NCBI GenBank assembly: GCA_947626475.1 | Contig: CANQSK010000009.1 | Span: forward strand, 1 to 43,338 | Reading direction: 5' to 3' | DNA from: an uncultured Lachnospiraceae bacterium | GTDB taxonomy: Bacteria > Bacillota > Clostridia > Lachnospirales > Lachnospiraceae | Length of the DNA: 43,338 nt | Shown: positions 7,762 through 14,285 of the stretch, piece by piece | Layout of the letters: each line of letters begins with the position of its first letter | Numbering within the stretch: the stretch's first letter is position 1 | Program-made: the position numbers and the translations under genes | The notes under the pieces: generated by a model | What the model saw: only the letters and a program-made list of their open reading frames with translations | The model's database searches: none | Told to the model about the DNA's origin: nothing

Positions 7762-8079
7762 ATGGCAGTAGCATTGACGGACAGTAATTTTGAGGCAGAG
7801 GTGTATCAGGCAAAGGAGCCGGTGCTGGTGGATTTCTATGCGGACTGGTGCGGCCCCTGCAAGGCCATGAGCCCGGTAGTTGACGCTCTGACGAAGGAGT
7901 ACGAGGGCAGGCTTAAAGTGGGCAAGGTTAATGTGGATGACAATCAGGAAATCGCGGCTGAATACGGCGTGATGTCCATTCCCACGTTTATTTTATTCAA
8001 GGACGGAGAGGCAAAGACCAAAATGGTAGGGATGCAGGACAAGAAGACGCTGTCGGGAGCTATTGACAAACTTCTGTAA
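7762..8079 (+). CDS. trxA: Thioredoxin
   Basis: A 105-residue classic thioredoxin. FYADWCGPCKAM holds the redox pair Cys30 and Cys33, the conserved cis-proline is in MSIPTFILF, and the C-terminal GMQDKKTL helix is typical. It reduces disulfides of cytoplasmic proteins, taking electrons from thioredoxin reductase, which is not in this window. Two ATGs are in frame: 7753 touches the AAGGAGG at 7745-7751, so 7762 (MAVALTDSNF), 10 bases after it, is the better start. Confidence 0.95.
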   Translation: MAVALTDSNFEAEVYQAKEPVLVDFYADWCGPCKAMSPVVDALTKEYEGRLKVGKVNVDDNQEIAAEYGVMSIPTFILFKDGEAKTKMVGMQDKKTLSGAIDKLL

Positions 8080-8098
8080 GATTCTATTTTAAAAAAAT

Positions 8099-8128
8099 GT
8101 AAAAAAGGGGTTGACTTTTGTCAACCCC
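8099..8128 (-). terminator. Strong hairpin overlapping the tRNA promoter
   Basis: GGGGTTGAC (8107-8115) and GTCAACCCC (8120-8128) form a perfect 9-bp stem with a TTTT loop. On the minus strand it is followed by TTTTTT, a textbook terminator that would stop minus-strand transcripts past the tRNA gene. On the plus strand the hairpin lacks a U-run but still follows trxA directly. Its left arm is also the -35 box of the tRNA promoter. Confidence 0.7.
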
Positions 8129-8139
8129 TGCGCTAAAAT
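8111..8139 (+). promoter_or_regulatory. Promoter for tRNA-Lys
   Basis: TTGACT (8111-8116), a 17-base spacer and TAAAAT (8134-8139) stand about 53 bases before the mature tRNA end. The -35 box and spacer lie inside a perfect inverted repeat. Confidence 0.65.
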
Positions 8140-8198
8140 ATCTCACGTCCCCTGAAGTAAATGCAAATGTGCAAATGCTTCAGTGGTAATTCAAAAGA

Positions 8199-8271
8199 GC
8201 GCCCTTAGCTCAGTTGGTAGAGCAGTAGACTCTTAATCTATTTGTCCAGGGTTCGAGTCCCTGAGGGCGCA
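8199..8271 (+). tRNA. tRNA-Lys (anticodon CUU)
   Basis: A complete 73-base cloverleaf. The acceptor stem is GCGCCCT/AGGGCGC, the D arm GCTC-AGTTGGTA-GAGC, the anticodon arm GTAGA-CTCTTAA-TCTAT with CTT at positions 34-36, and the T arm CAGGG-TTCGAGT-CCCTG. CCA is not encoded. It reads AAG codons. Confidence 0.96.
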
Positions 8272-8275
8272 CGAA

Positions 8276-8322
8276 AGTGCTGGTTTTGCAGACGCATGAG
8301 CTGTGGGGCCGGTGCTTTTTTT
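8276..8322 (+). terminator. Probable terminator after tRNA-Lys
   Basis: AGTGCTGG (8276-8283) can pair, with three G-U pairs, to CCGGTGCT (8309-8316), followed by seven T. It begins 5 bases after the tRNA. The stem is imperfect but the T-run is clear. Confidence 0.55.
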
Positions 8323-8355
8323 ATGCTGGAAAAACCGATTCGGATAAACCGCAGC

Positions 8356-9213
8356 TTATCCTCTCTTGTCAACTGCGTCTACAAAATGCAGCAGTTTCTC
8401 ATTGAATTCCTCCGCAAAGCAATGGAAGAACACATGGCCGCCATGCTCAAAGGGATAACTCTCTTTGTAGGGAGAGTTTACAGCGGCTTCCGGGTACCAT
8501 TTGGTAGCCAGGTCCTTGCCGTTGGCGGTTACCTGTCCGTTGGCGCCGAAGAATACCATTGGCACATCAATCTGTTTCAGAAGTTCATATCCGTTCTGCA
8601 TTACCATGTCGCTGTAGATGGCGAAGCTGATCCACGGCGGAGTCTTCATCATTTCTTTGGTTGCCCAGTCTATCTTGGAGTCGTCGTTGCCGTCGTACAT
8701 CATATGGGCAAAGAAATTGCAGTAGCCTTCATTGCCGTTGTAGCACATGGCCAGGTGCTCATTGAACAGGTCCATGTTGAATCCCTTCAGGCTGTGGGCA
8801 TTCCACGGCTCGTCCCAGGCCGCGCCCAGCGGGCAGTCAATAAGGCCCAGGGCTTTTATGCGGTATGCGCCGAACATATCGAAATATTTGACGATAAATT
8901 GTCCGGCCATAGACCAGCCCAGCATGGTTGCGCCCCGCACGTCCAGATAATCCAGCAGTTCCTTAATGTCGGTGCAGTTGCGCTCGATGGTATGCCCCTG
9001 AAGGCCTTTGGAGGAGCAGCCCTGTCCCCTGGGATCAAAACTGATAACCCGGTGTGCGGCTGCCAGCGCTTCCAGATTGTTCTCAAAGAACCTGGTGCTG
9101 CAGCAGAATCCCGGTACCAGCACGATAGGACTGCCCTTTTCCGGACTGTGGTCCTCAAAATACAGGATTGCGTTGTCACTTGTGCGGAAATAATTGTCTC
9201 TGGTTCCTGCCAT
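8356..9213 (-). CDS. Alpha/beta hydrolase
   Basis: A 285-residue alpha/beta-fold hydrolase. The oxyanion-hole region is VLVPGFCCSTRFF, the strand-turn FDPRGQG is typical, the nucleophile elbow is GWSMAG with Ser101, and the late His is in FEHGGHVFFH. It resembles esterase/peroxidase-like single-domain enzymes; the substrate cannot be read from the sequence. There is no signal peptide, so it should be cytoplasmic. ATG 9213 is chosen because AAGGAGG lies 7 bases upstream; the longer in-frame start at 9276 would overlap the promoter. It stands alone and is divergent from garD. Confidence 0.88.
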   Translation of the reverse strand: MAGTRDNYFRTSDNAILYFEDHSPEKGSPIVLVPGFCCSTRFFENNLEALAAAHRVISFDPRGQGCSSKGLQGHTIERNCTDIKELLDYLDVRGATMLGWSMAGQFIVKYFDMFGAYRIKALGLIDCPLGAAWDEPWNAHSLKGFNMDLFNEHLAMCYNGNEGYCNFFAHMMYDGNDDSKIDWATKEMMKTPPWISFAIYSDMVMQNGYELLKQIDVPMVFFGANGQVTANGKDLATKWYPEAAVNSPYKESYPFEHGGHVFFHCFAEEFNEKLLHFVDAVDKRG

Positions 9214-9266
9214 TTGTGTTCCTCCTTTTTGTGTGATTTGATAAAAAAGCGTTGCACTTTCTATAT

Positions 9267-9295
9267 ATTGTAGCACAATATCCTAATTGTGTAAA
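9267..9295 (-). promoter_or_regulatory. Promoter of the alpha/beta hydrolase
   Basis: On the minus strand TTTACA (9290-9295), a 17-base spacer ending TGC, and TACAAT (9267-9272) give an extended -10 promoter about 54 bases before ATG 9213. Confidence 0.7.
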
Positions 9296-9336
9296 CAATA
9301 TGGGCGATTCCCGGTTGAAAAAATGTTCTAAAAGAT

Positions 9337-9371
9337 TTTACATAATTTATTGAATCTGGTATAATTCAGAT
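9337..9371 (+). promoter_or_regulatory. garD promoter with dyad around the -10 box
   Basis: TTTACA (9337-9342), a 17-base spacer ending TGG and TATAAT (9360-9365) form an extended -10 promoter. ATCTG (9354-9358) and CAGAT (9367-9371) bracket the -10 box symmetrically, a possible operator; CAGAT recurs once more just downstream. Binding by a sugar-acid regulator is only inference. Confidence 0.65.
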
Positions 9372-9407
9372 ACAGATATACGACAAATATATAAGGAGAT
9401 ACATAAT

Positions 9408-10925
9408 ATGGCGCGATTGTATGTAAAGATCAAGGATCAGGACAATGTGGTGGTGGCCGTGCAGGATATCAAAGCGGGGACAGAGGTGATGGATGGGCTG
9501 ACGGCGAATCAGGACATTCCTCAGGCTCACAAGATTGCCCTGTGCGATATTCCGGCCGGAGGAGAGATTGTCCGGTACGGAGTTGTGCTGGGGTACGCGG
9601 CTCGCGATATCAAAAAAGGCGACTGGATCAACGAACACATGCTGGAGCTGCCGGAGAGTCCTTCGGTGGACAATATGGAGTATGGGACGAATCTGGTTCC
9701 TGTAGAGAGTCTTCCTATGCCGGACAGGACGACCTGGATGGGCTACCGCAATGCGGAAGGGCCTGCGGGAACCCGGAATCTGCTGGGCATTGTGACCACG
9801 GTTCAGTGCGCGGCCGGCGTGTTGAAGGTTGCGGTCGAGAGGATCAAGAAAGAGCTGCTGCCGAAGTATCCGAATGTTGACGGCGTGGTCGCGGTAACCC
9901 ATCCTTACGGCTGCGGCGTCGCGATCAACGCGCCCTTGGCTTACATTCCTATACGGGCGATCACCAATGTAATCCGGCACCCCAATTTTGGCGGCGAGAT
10001 CATGGTAGTGGGCCTGGGTTGTGAGAAGCTGACCTATGACCGGGTGCTTCCGCCGGAGGATATTACGCCTGAAAATGTGCTGACTCTCCAGGATTACGCG
10101 GGTCATGACGCCATGATGAACGCCATTATGGAGATGGCGGACAAAAAGCTTCAGAAACTGAACAAACGGACCAGGGAGGAGCTTCCTCTCAGCGATCTGT
10201 TGATCGGCATGCAGTGCGGCGGCAGCGACGCGTTTTCCGGAATCTCCGCCAATCCCAGCGCCGGTTACGCGGCGGACATGCTGGTTCGCGGCGGAGCTAC
10301 CGTTATGTTCAGTGAAGTGACGGAGGTAAGGGACGGCGTTCACATGCTGGCGGCCCGGTGCCCAGACGCCCATACGAGGGACCGTCTCGCGGAAGAAATG
10401 AAATGGTACGATGATTATCTGGCTAAAGGCGGAGTCGGCCGCGACGCCAATCCAACGCCCGGCAATAAGAAGGGCGGCCTGGCCAATATCGTCGAGAAGG
10501 CAATGGGCAGCATTGCCAAGAGCGGAACCAGCCAGATCGTGGAGGTCCTTTCCCCGGCTCAGAAACCTACGAAGCACGGCCTGATCTATGCGGCGACGCC
10601 TGCCAGCGATATTGTCTGCGGACCCTGTCAGGTGGCCAGCGGCATTGGTTTGCAGGTATTTATGACCGGCCGCGGCACGCCTTACGGCCTGGATATCAGC
10701 CCGGTCATCAAGGTCTGCAGCCGCAATGAGCTGAAGAATCACTGGTTTGATCTGATCGATATCTCCGCGGGCGATGTGGCTACAGGAGAAAAGACGATCG
10801 CGGATGTGGGCCATGAGATCTTTGACATGATCCTGGATGTGGCCAGCGGCATCAAAGAGCCCTACAGCGACCAGCATGGATTCCACAATGACATGTGCAT
10901 TTTCAATCCGGCGCCGATTACGTGA
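9408..10925 (+). CDS. garD: Galactarate dehydratase
   Basis: A 505-residue enzyme of the UxaA/GarD family that dehydrates galactarate (mucate) to 5-dehydro-4-deoxy-D-glucarate. The N-terminal ~95 residues are the SAF-like domain (VQDIKAGTEV, HKIALCDIPAGGEI). The catalytic part shows THPYGCGV, VVGLGCEKL, MQCGGSDAFSG and TGRGTPYGL. The long stretches GATVMFSEVTEVRD, NPTPGNKKGGLANIVEKAMG and the NPAPIT end follow Escherichia coli GarD much more closely than altronate dehydratase UxaA, as I recall both sequences. AAGGAGA stands 11 bases before ATG 9408. No aldolase, reductase or transporter for the pathway is next to it. An EAL-like protein follows after 37 bases. Confidence 0.88.
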   Translation: MARLYVKIKDQDNVVVAVQDIKAGTEVMDGLTANQDIPQAHKIALCDIPAGGEIVRYGVVLGYAARDIKKGDWINEHMLELPESPSVDNMEYGTNLVPVESLPMPDRTTWMGYRNAEGPAGTRNLLGIVTTVQCAAGVLKVAVERIKKELLPKYPNVDGVVAVTHPYGCGVAINAPLAYIPIRAITNVIRHPNFGGEIMVVGLGCEKLTYDRVLPPEDITPENVLTLQDYAGHDAMMNAIMEMADKKLQKLNKRTREELPLSDLLIGMQCGGSDAFSGISANPSAGYAADMLVRGGATVMFSEVTEVRDGVHMLAARCPDAHTRDRLAEEMKWYDDYLAKGGVGRDANPTPGNKKGGLANIVEKAMGSIAKSGTSQIVEVLSPAQKPTKHGLIYAATPASDIVCGPCQVASGIGLQVFMTGRGTPYGLDISPVIKVCSRNELKNHWFDLIDISAGDVATGEKTIADVGHEIFDMILDVASGIKEPYSDQHGFHNDMCIFNPAPIT

Positions 10926-10962
10926 TAAGACAGATTTTTATACGCAGGAGGGATAGTTCTTT

Positions 10963-12342
10963 ATGGCATTTTTTGGAAGAAAGCAGCCGGCGATGAATCT
11001 TGATGATGCCAAAAGGCTGGCGGGAGACCAGGCAAACCGGGAAGACAGAAAGCAGAGCGGCAGCCGTATGTGCTATAACCATCTGCAGGCCCAGTTTCTG
11101 CTTCACTATGAAGGCGTTGCGATAAAGCTCTATATTGAGAATTTTAAGCGGATGAACGCTCTGTTCGGACATGAGTACTGTGAGGAGCTGCTAGAGGAGA
11201 TTCTGAACTATCTGGAGCAGAAAAGCGGATGCCCCGTGTACCGGTATGTCGGCGTAGAGTTTATCATTGTTATGAAGGGCAGGAACATGGGCGAGGCGGT
11301 CCGCCTGTCGGAGCAGATCATTGAGCGTTTTAATGAAAACTGGAACGTGGAAGGCACGGACTGTCTCTGTACGGTGCAGATCGGTCTCTGCGCCTATCCC
11401 GGATATGCCGCGAACGCGGCGGAACTGCTGAAGTGCCTGGACTTTGCGGTGTCGGCGGCGTCTGACCTGGGAAGCAACCGGTATATAGAGTATGACCGGG
11501 AGATGCACGACCGGTTTTTAAGAAGACAGGCCATTGCCAGATACTTAAGCACTGCGCTGGCGAGAGACGAGGTGGAGGTCCGGTACCGTCCTACCTACAA
11601 TACGGAGATGGGAATATTCACCCGGGCCGAGTTCTACATGCGGATATTTATCCAGGATGTGGGAATGGTGGGCAGCGTAGAGTTTATTCCCATTGCGGAG
11701 GACACCGGCCAGATTCGCCAGGTGGAGTATTACGCCCTTGACAAGGCGGCGGCTATGGCTGCCCAGCTGATCAGACAGGGCCGGGAGTTTGAATCCATCG
11801 CCCTTCCGATCTCCACAGCTTTGCTGCTGCAGGGGGACTTTATCCAGGAGGTAACCAGGGTAATTGACAAATATGAGCTTCCGCCGAAGAAGCTGGCTAT
11901 TGAGGTTGATGAGTACGCGGCCAGTGAATCTTATTCCAATATGGCGGGACGCCTGCAGGCCCTGTCCTGGCTGGGGGTGGAGCTGATCCTCAATAATTTC
12001 GGTTCCGGAAGTTCCGCCCTGGGCAAGATTTTTGAATTGCCGGTAAATACGCTGAAATTTAACCGAACGTTTGTGTGGGAGATCGAGAATAATCCCAAAT
12101 CGGCCCCCGTGATGGAAGGGCTGGTTCAGATCGCCAGGAGGATGAACAAACGTCTGATCGCGGAGGGCGTAGAAACCCAGAGGCAGAAGTGGTTTCTGGA
12201 GAAATGCGGCTGCGTGATGCAGCAGGGATATTATTATGCGCCTACCATGCCGGAAAACCAGCTTCCGCGGATGCTGGCCCTGTCCCTGGAAAGCGCCCGC
12301 AGTCTGGTGGAGCAGGAGAAAAAGGTGCTGAAAAAGCGCTGA
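10963..12342 (+). CDS. Degenerate GGDEF-EAL protein
   Basis: A 459-residue protein with a GGDEF-like domain (residues ~40-170) and an EAL-like domain (~185-445). Both active sites are altered. The GGDEF motif reads VGVEF (YRYVGVEFIIVM). In the EAL part the EAL motif is replaced by AEFYMR, the DDFG metal-binding motif reads NNFGSG, and LKID reads LKFNR, while IAEGVET and the QGYYYAPTMP end are kept. It is therefore unlikely to make or break cyclic di-GMP and is better seen as a nucleotide sensor or protein scaffold. There is no membrane segment. AGGAGGG precedes ATG 10963. It may be cotranscribed with garD and the TM1266 homologue. Confidence 0.85.
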   Translation: MAFFGRKQPAMNLDDAKRLAGDQANREDRKQSGSRMCYNHLQAQFLLHYEGVAIKLYIENFKRMNALFGHEYCEELLEEILNYLEQKSGCPVYRYVGVEFIIVMKGRNMGEAVRLSEQIIERFNENWNVEGTDCLCTVQIGLCAYPGYAANAAELLKCLDFAVSAASDLGSNRYIEYDREMHDRFLRRQAIARYLSTALARDEVEVRYRPTYNTEMGIFTRAEFYMRIFIQDVGMVGSVEFIPIAEDTGQIRQVEYYALDKAAAMAAQLIRQGREFESIALPISTALLLQGDFIQEVTRVIDKYELPPKKLAIEVDEYAASESYSNMAGRLQALSWLGVELILNNFGSGSSALGKIFELPVNTLKFNRTFVWEIENNPKSAPVMEGLVQIARRMNKRLIAEGVETQRQKWFLEKCGCVMQQGYYYAPTMPENQLPRMLALSLESARSLVEQEKKVLKKR

Positions 12343-12375
12343 CCGGGAGGACGCGGAAAAGAAAGGAGAGAACCC

Positions 12376-12636
12376 ATGGAACCCCAGGAGAGCAGGATTG
12401 CAGTGATAGGGATCATTGTGGAGGACCGCACGGCGGTGGAGGCCGTCAACCGGCTGCTCCACGACTACAGCGACGGTATTATCGGCAGAATGGGTCTTCC
12501 CTATGAGAAAAAGGGCGTTAGTATTATCAGCGTGGTCATGGACGCTTTTCCGGACCGCATCAGCGCTCTGTCCGGAAAACTGGGCAAGCTGCCCGGCGTT
12601 ACGGCAAAGGCTCTTTATCACAAGAATATGGTTTGA
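12376..12636 (+). CDS. TM1266-family iron-only hydrogenase system regulator
   Basis: An 86-residue ACT/NikR-C-like small protein. RIAVIGIIVEDR, the turn YSDGIIGRMGLPY and the closing strand GVSIISVVMDA are the family pattern. Members usually sit in operons with the hydrogenase maturases HydE, HydF and HydG and are called putative regulators. No hydrogenase gene is visible here, so the protein is separated from its usual partners. AAAGGAGAG lies 6 bases before ATG 12376. It follows the EAL-like gene by 33 bases and is closed by a strong terminator. Confidence 0.85.
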   Translation: MEPQESRIAVIGIIVEDRTAVEAVNRLLHDYSDGIIGRMGLPYEKKGVSIISVVMDAFPDRISALSGKLGKLPGVTAKALYHKNMV

Positions 12637-12662
12637 GACCGTTCAGGATAAACCTGGTACTG

Positions 12663-12709
12663 GGACCGGAATTGTTAAGATATTCTGACAATTCCGGTTC
12701 TTTACTTTT
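12663..12709 (+). terminator. Terminator after the TM1266 gene
   Basis: GGACCGGAATTGT (12663-12675) pairs with ACAATTCCGGTTC (12688-12700), a 13-bp stem with one G-U pair and a 12-base loop, followed by TTTACTTTT. It ends the probable garD unit. Confidence 0.85.
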
Positions 12710-12734
12710 CACCGGACTGAAAATGTGTTAGAAT
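12706..12734 (+). promoter_or_regulatory. Promoter of the NlpC/P60 lipoprotein
   Basis: TTTTCA (12706-12711), a 17-base spacer ending TGT and TAGAAT (12729-12734) form a moderate extended -10 promoter 35 bases before the start codon. Its -35 overlaps the T-tract of the preceding terminator. Confidence 0.5.
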
Positions 12735-12769
12735 ATATGGACTTGAACAAGGAAGGATAGGAAGGATAC

Positions 12770-14281
12770 ATGAAATACGCAAGATATCTGGCTGTGACTG
12801 CGGTGCTTCTGTCAGTGCCGCTGCTGGCCGGCTGCGGCCGGACGGCGTCATCGGATCAGCTGAATCAGGAAACAGAACCGCAGGAGACGCCGGTGACCGT
12901 GATCATGGAGACGGAACCGGATGATTCCGTGATCGCGGGACTGGACCAGCTGACCATGGACGGACCGGATTATGATACGCTTAAGGATCTGCCGGTGCCG
13001 GAGACGGTTCCGGCGCCGGAATATATGAAGGAAGGCACGGAACACGAGGCGGTTGCCGATCTCCAGGAACGTTTGATGGAGCTGGGATTTATGGATAATG
13101 ATGAGCCGACAGATTATTACGGCGCTATGACGCGGATGGCGGTTCAGACTTTTCAGAGGCAGAACGATCTGCCTATGGACGGCATCGCCGGTCCCGCTAC
13201 CCTGGAAGCCATTATGAATCCGGAGGCCAAGTATTACGCTGTCTCCAAGGGTGAGGAAGGCACAGACATTCAGAGGATTCAGGAGCGTCTCTATGAGCTG
13301 GGATATCTGGAATCTCAGGATCTGGTAACAGGCAGTTTCGGGGACCGGACAGAGGAGGCGGTCCGGAAGCTTCAGGAACTGAACGGAATCACTCAGGACG
13401 GAACCGTGGGGCGGCAGACCATGAACCTGCTGTACAGCGACATTGTCCAGCCCAATATGCTGACCTTCGGAGAACAGAGCCAGGTTGTGCTTGCCGCCCA
13501 GAAAAAGCTGAATCAGCTGGGGTATATGACATCTACTCCGGATGGAAACTATGGAAAGGATACCACTCTGGCGGTAAAGCAGTTCCAGTCGAGAAATGAC
13601 CTGGTAGTAGACGGCTTTTTGGGGCCGTCCACCCGCATGGCGCTGGACAGTTCGGACGCGGTTCCCAACGGCATTAGCCTGGGAGACCAGAACGAGAGCG
13701 TCACCAGGGTTCAGCAGCTGCTGAGCCAGTACGGGTATCTGTCCTCTTCCAACATAACCGGATATTTTGGGGAAGTGACGGAGAAGGCCGTCAAGAATTT
13801 TCAGAAGAGCAACGGCCTGACGGCGGACGGTTCCGTCGGCATTCAGACCATGGCCAAGCTGACAGGCAGCGGAGCCCGTCAGTCTTCTTCCGGCAGCGTC
13901 TCCGGCCAGGGAGTCAGCGGAAGCGCCAGCCGCCTGATCTCCATTGCCAAGTCCAAACTGGGCTGCCGGTATGTCTGGGGAGCGAAGGGTCCCAATTCCT
14001 TTGATTGTTCCGGTTTTGTGTACTGGTGCCTGAATCAGGCAGGCGTAAAGCAGAGTTATCTGACATCCTATGGATGGAGAAGCGTAGGCAAATATACGAA
14101 GGTCAGCAGCTTCGGAAGCCTCCGGCCCGGAGATATTATCGTAGTCAGCGGCCATGTGGGCATTGTGGCGGAGAACGGCACTGTGGTGGACGCCTCCTCC
14201 GGAAACGGCAAGGTCGTTCACCGTTCCATGGGCAGCTGGTGGCGCCGGAACTTCATCTGCGGGTGGCGGATCTTCGGTTAA
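12770..14281 (+). CDS. Lipoprotein with four peptidoglycan-binding domains and NlpC/P60 hydrolase
   Basis: A 503-residue cell-wall hydrolase. The signal peptide ends in the lipobox LLAGC with Cys22, so it is lipid-anchored outside the membrane. Four PG_binding_1 repeats lie between residues ~85 and ~365, each with the pattern LQxxLxxLGY...YGxxTxxAVxxFQ...DGxxGxxT. After a Ser/Gly linker comes the NlpC/P60 domain: FDCSGF contains catalytic Cys413 and GHVGIV contains His462. Such enzymes usually cut D-gamma-glutamyl-diamino acid bonds in stem peptides. A GGAAGGATA ribosome site precedes ATG 12770. Its 3' end lies 4 bases from the convergent kinase gene, with no hairpin terminator between. Confidence 0.92.
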   Translation: MKYARYLAVTAVLLSVPLLAGCGRTASSDQLNQETEPQETPVTVIMETEPDDSVIAGLDQLTMDGPDYDTLKDLPVPETVPAPEYMKEGTEHEAVADLQERLMELGFMDNDEPTDYYGAMTRMAVQTFQRQNDLPMDGIAGPATLEAIMNPEAKYYAVSKGEEGTDIQRIQERLYELGYLESQDLVTGSFGDRTEEAVRKLQELNGITQDGTVGRQTMNLLYSDIVQPNMLTFGEQSQVVLAAQKKLNQLGYMTSTPDGNYGKDTTLAVKQFQSRNDLVVDGFLGPSTRMALDSSDAVPNGISLGDQNESVTRVQQLLSQYGYLSSSNITGYFGEVTEKAVKNFQKSNGLTADGSVGIQTMAKLTGSGARQSSSGSVSGQGVSGSASRLISIAKSKLGCRYVWGAKGPNSFDCSGFVYWCLNQAGVKQSYLTSYGWRSVGKYTKVSSFGSLRPGDIIVVSGHVGIVAENGTVVDASSGNGKVVHRSMGSWWRRNFICGWRIFG

Positions 14282-14285
14282 TGCC

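Noticed and set aside
8242-9273. A 343-codon plus-strand frame overlapping the tRNA and hydrolase region
   Set aside because: It begins inside the tRNA gene and lies opposite a recognisable alpha/beta hydrolase with its own promoter and ribosome site.
10963-12342. Active diguanylate cyclase or phosphodiesterase
   Set aside because: GGDEF reads VGVEF, EAL is lost, and DDFG reads NNFG, so key catalytic and metal-binding residues are missing.
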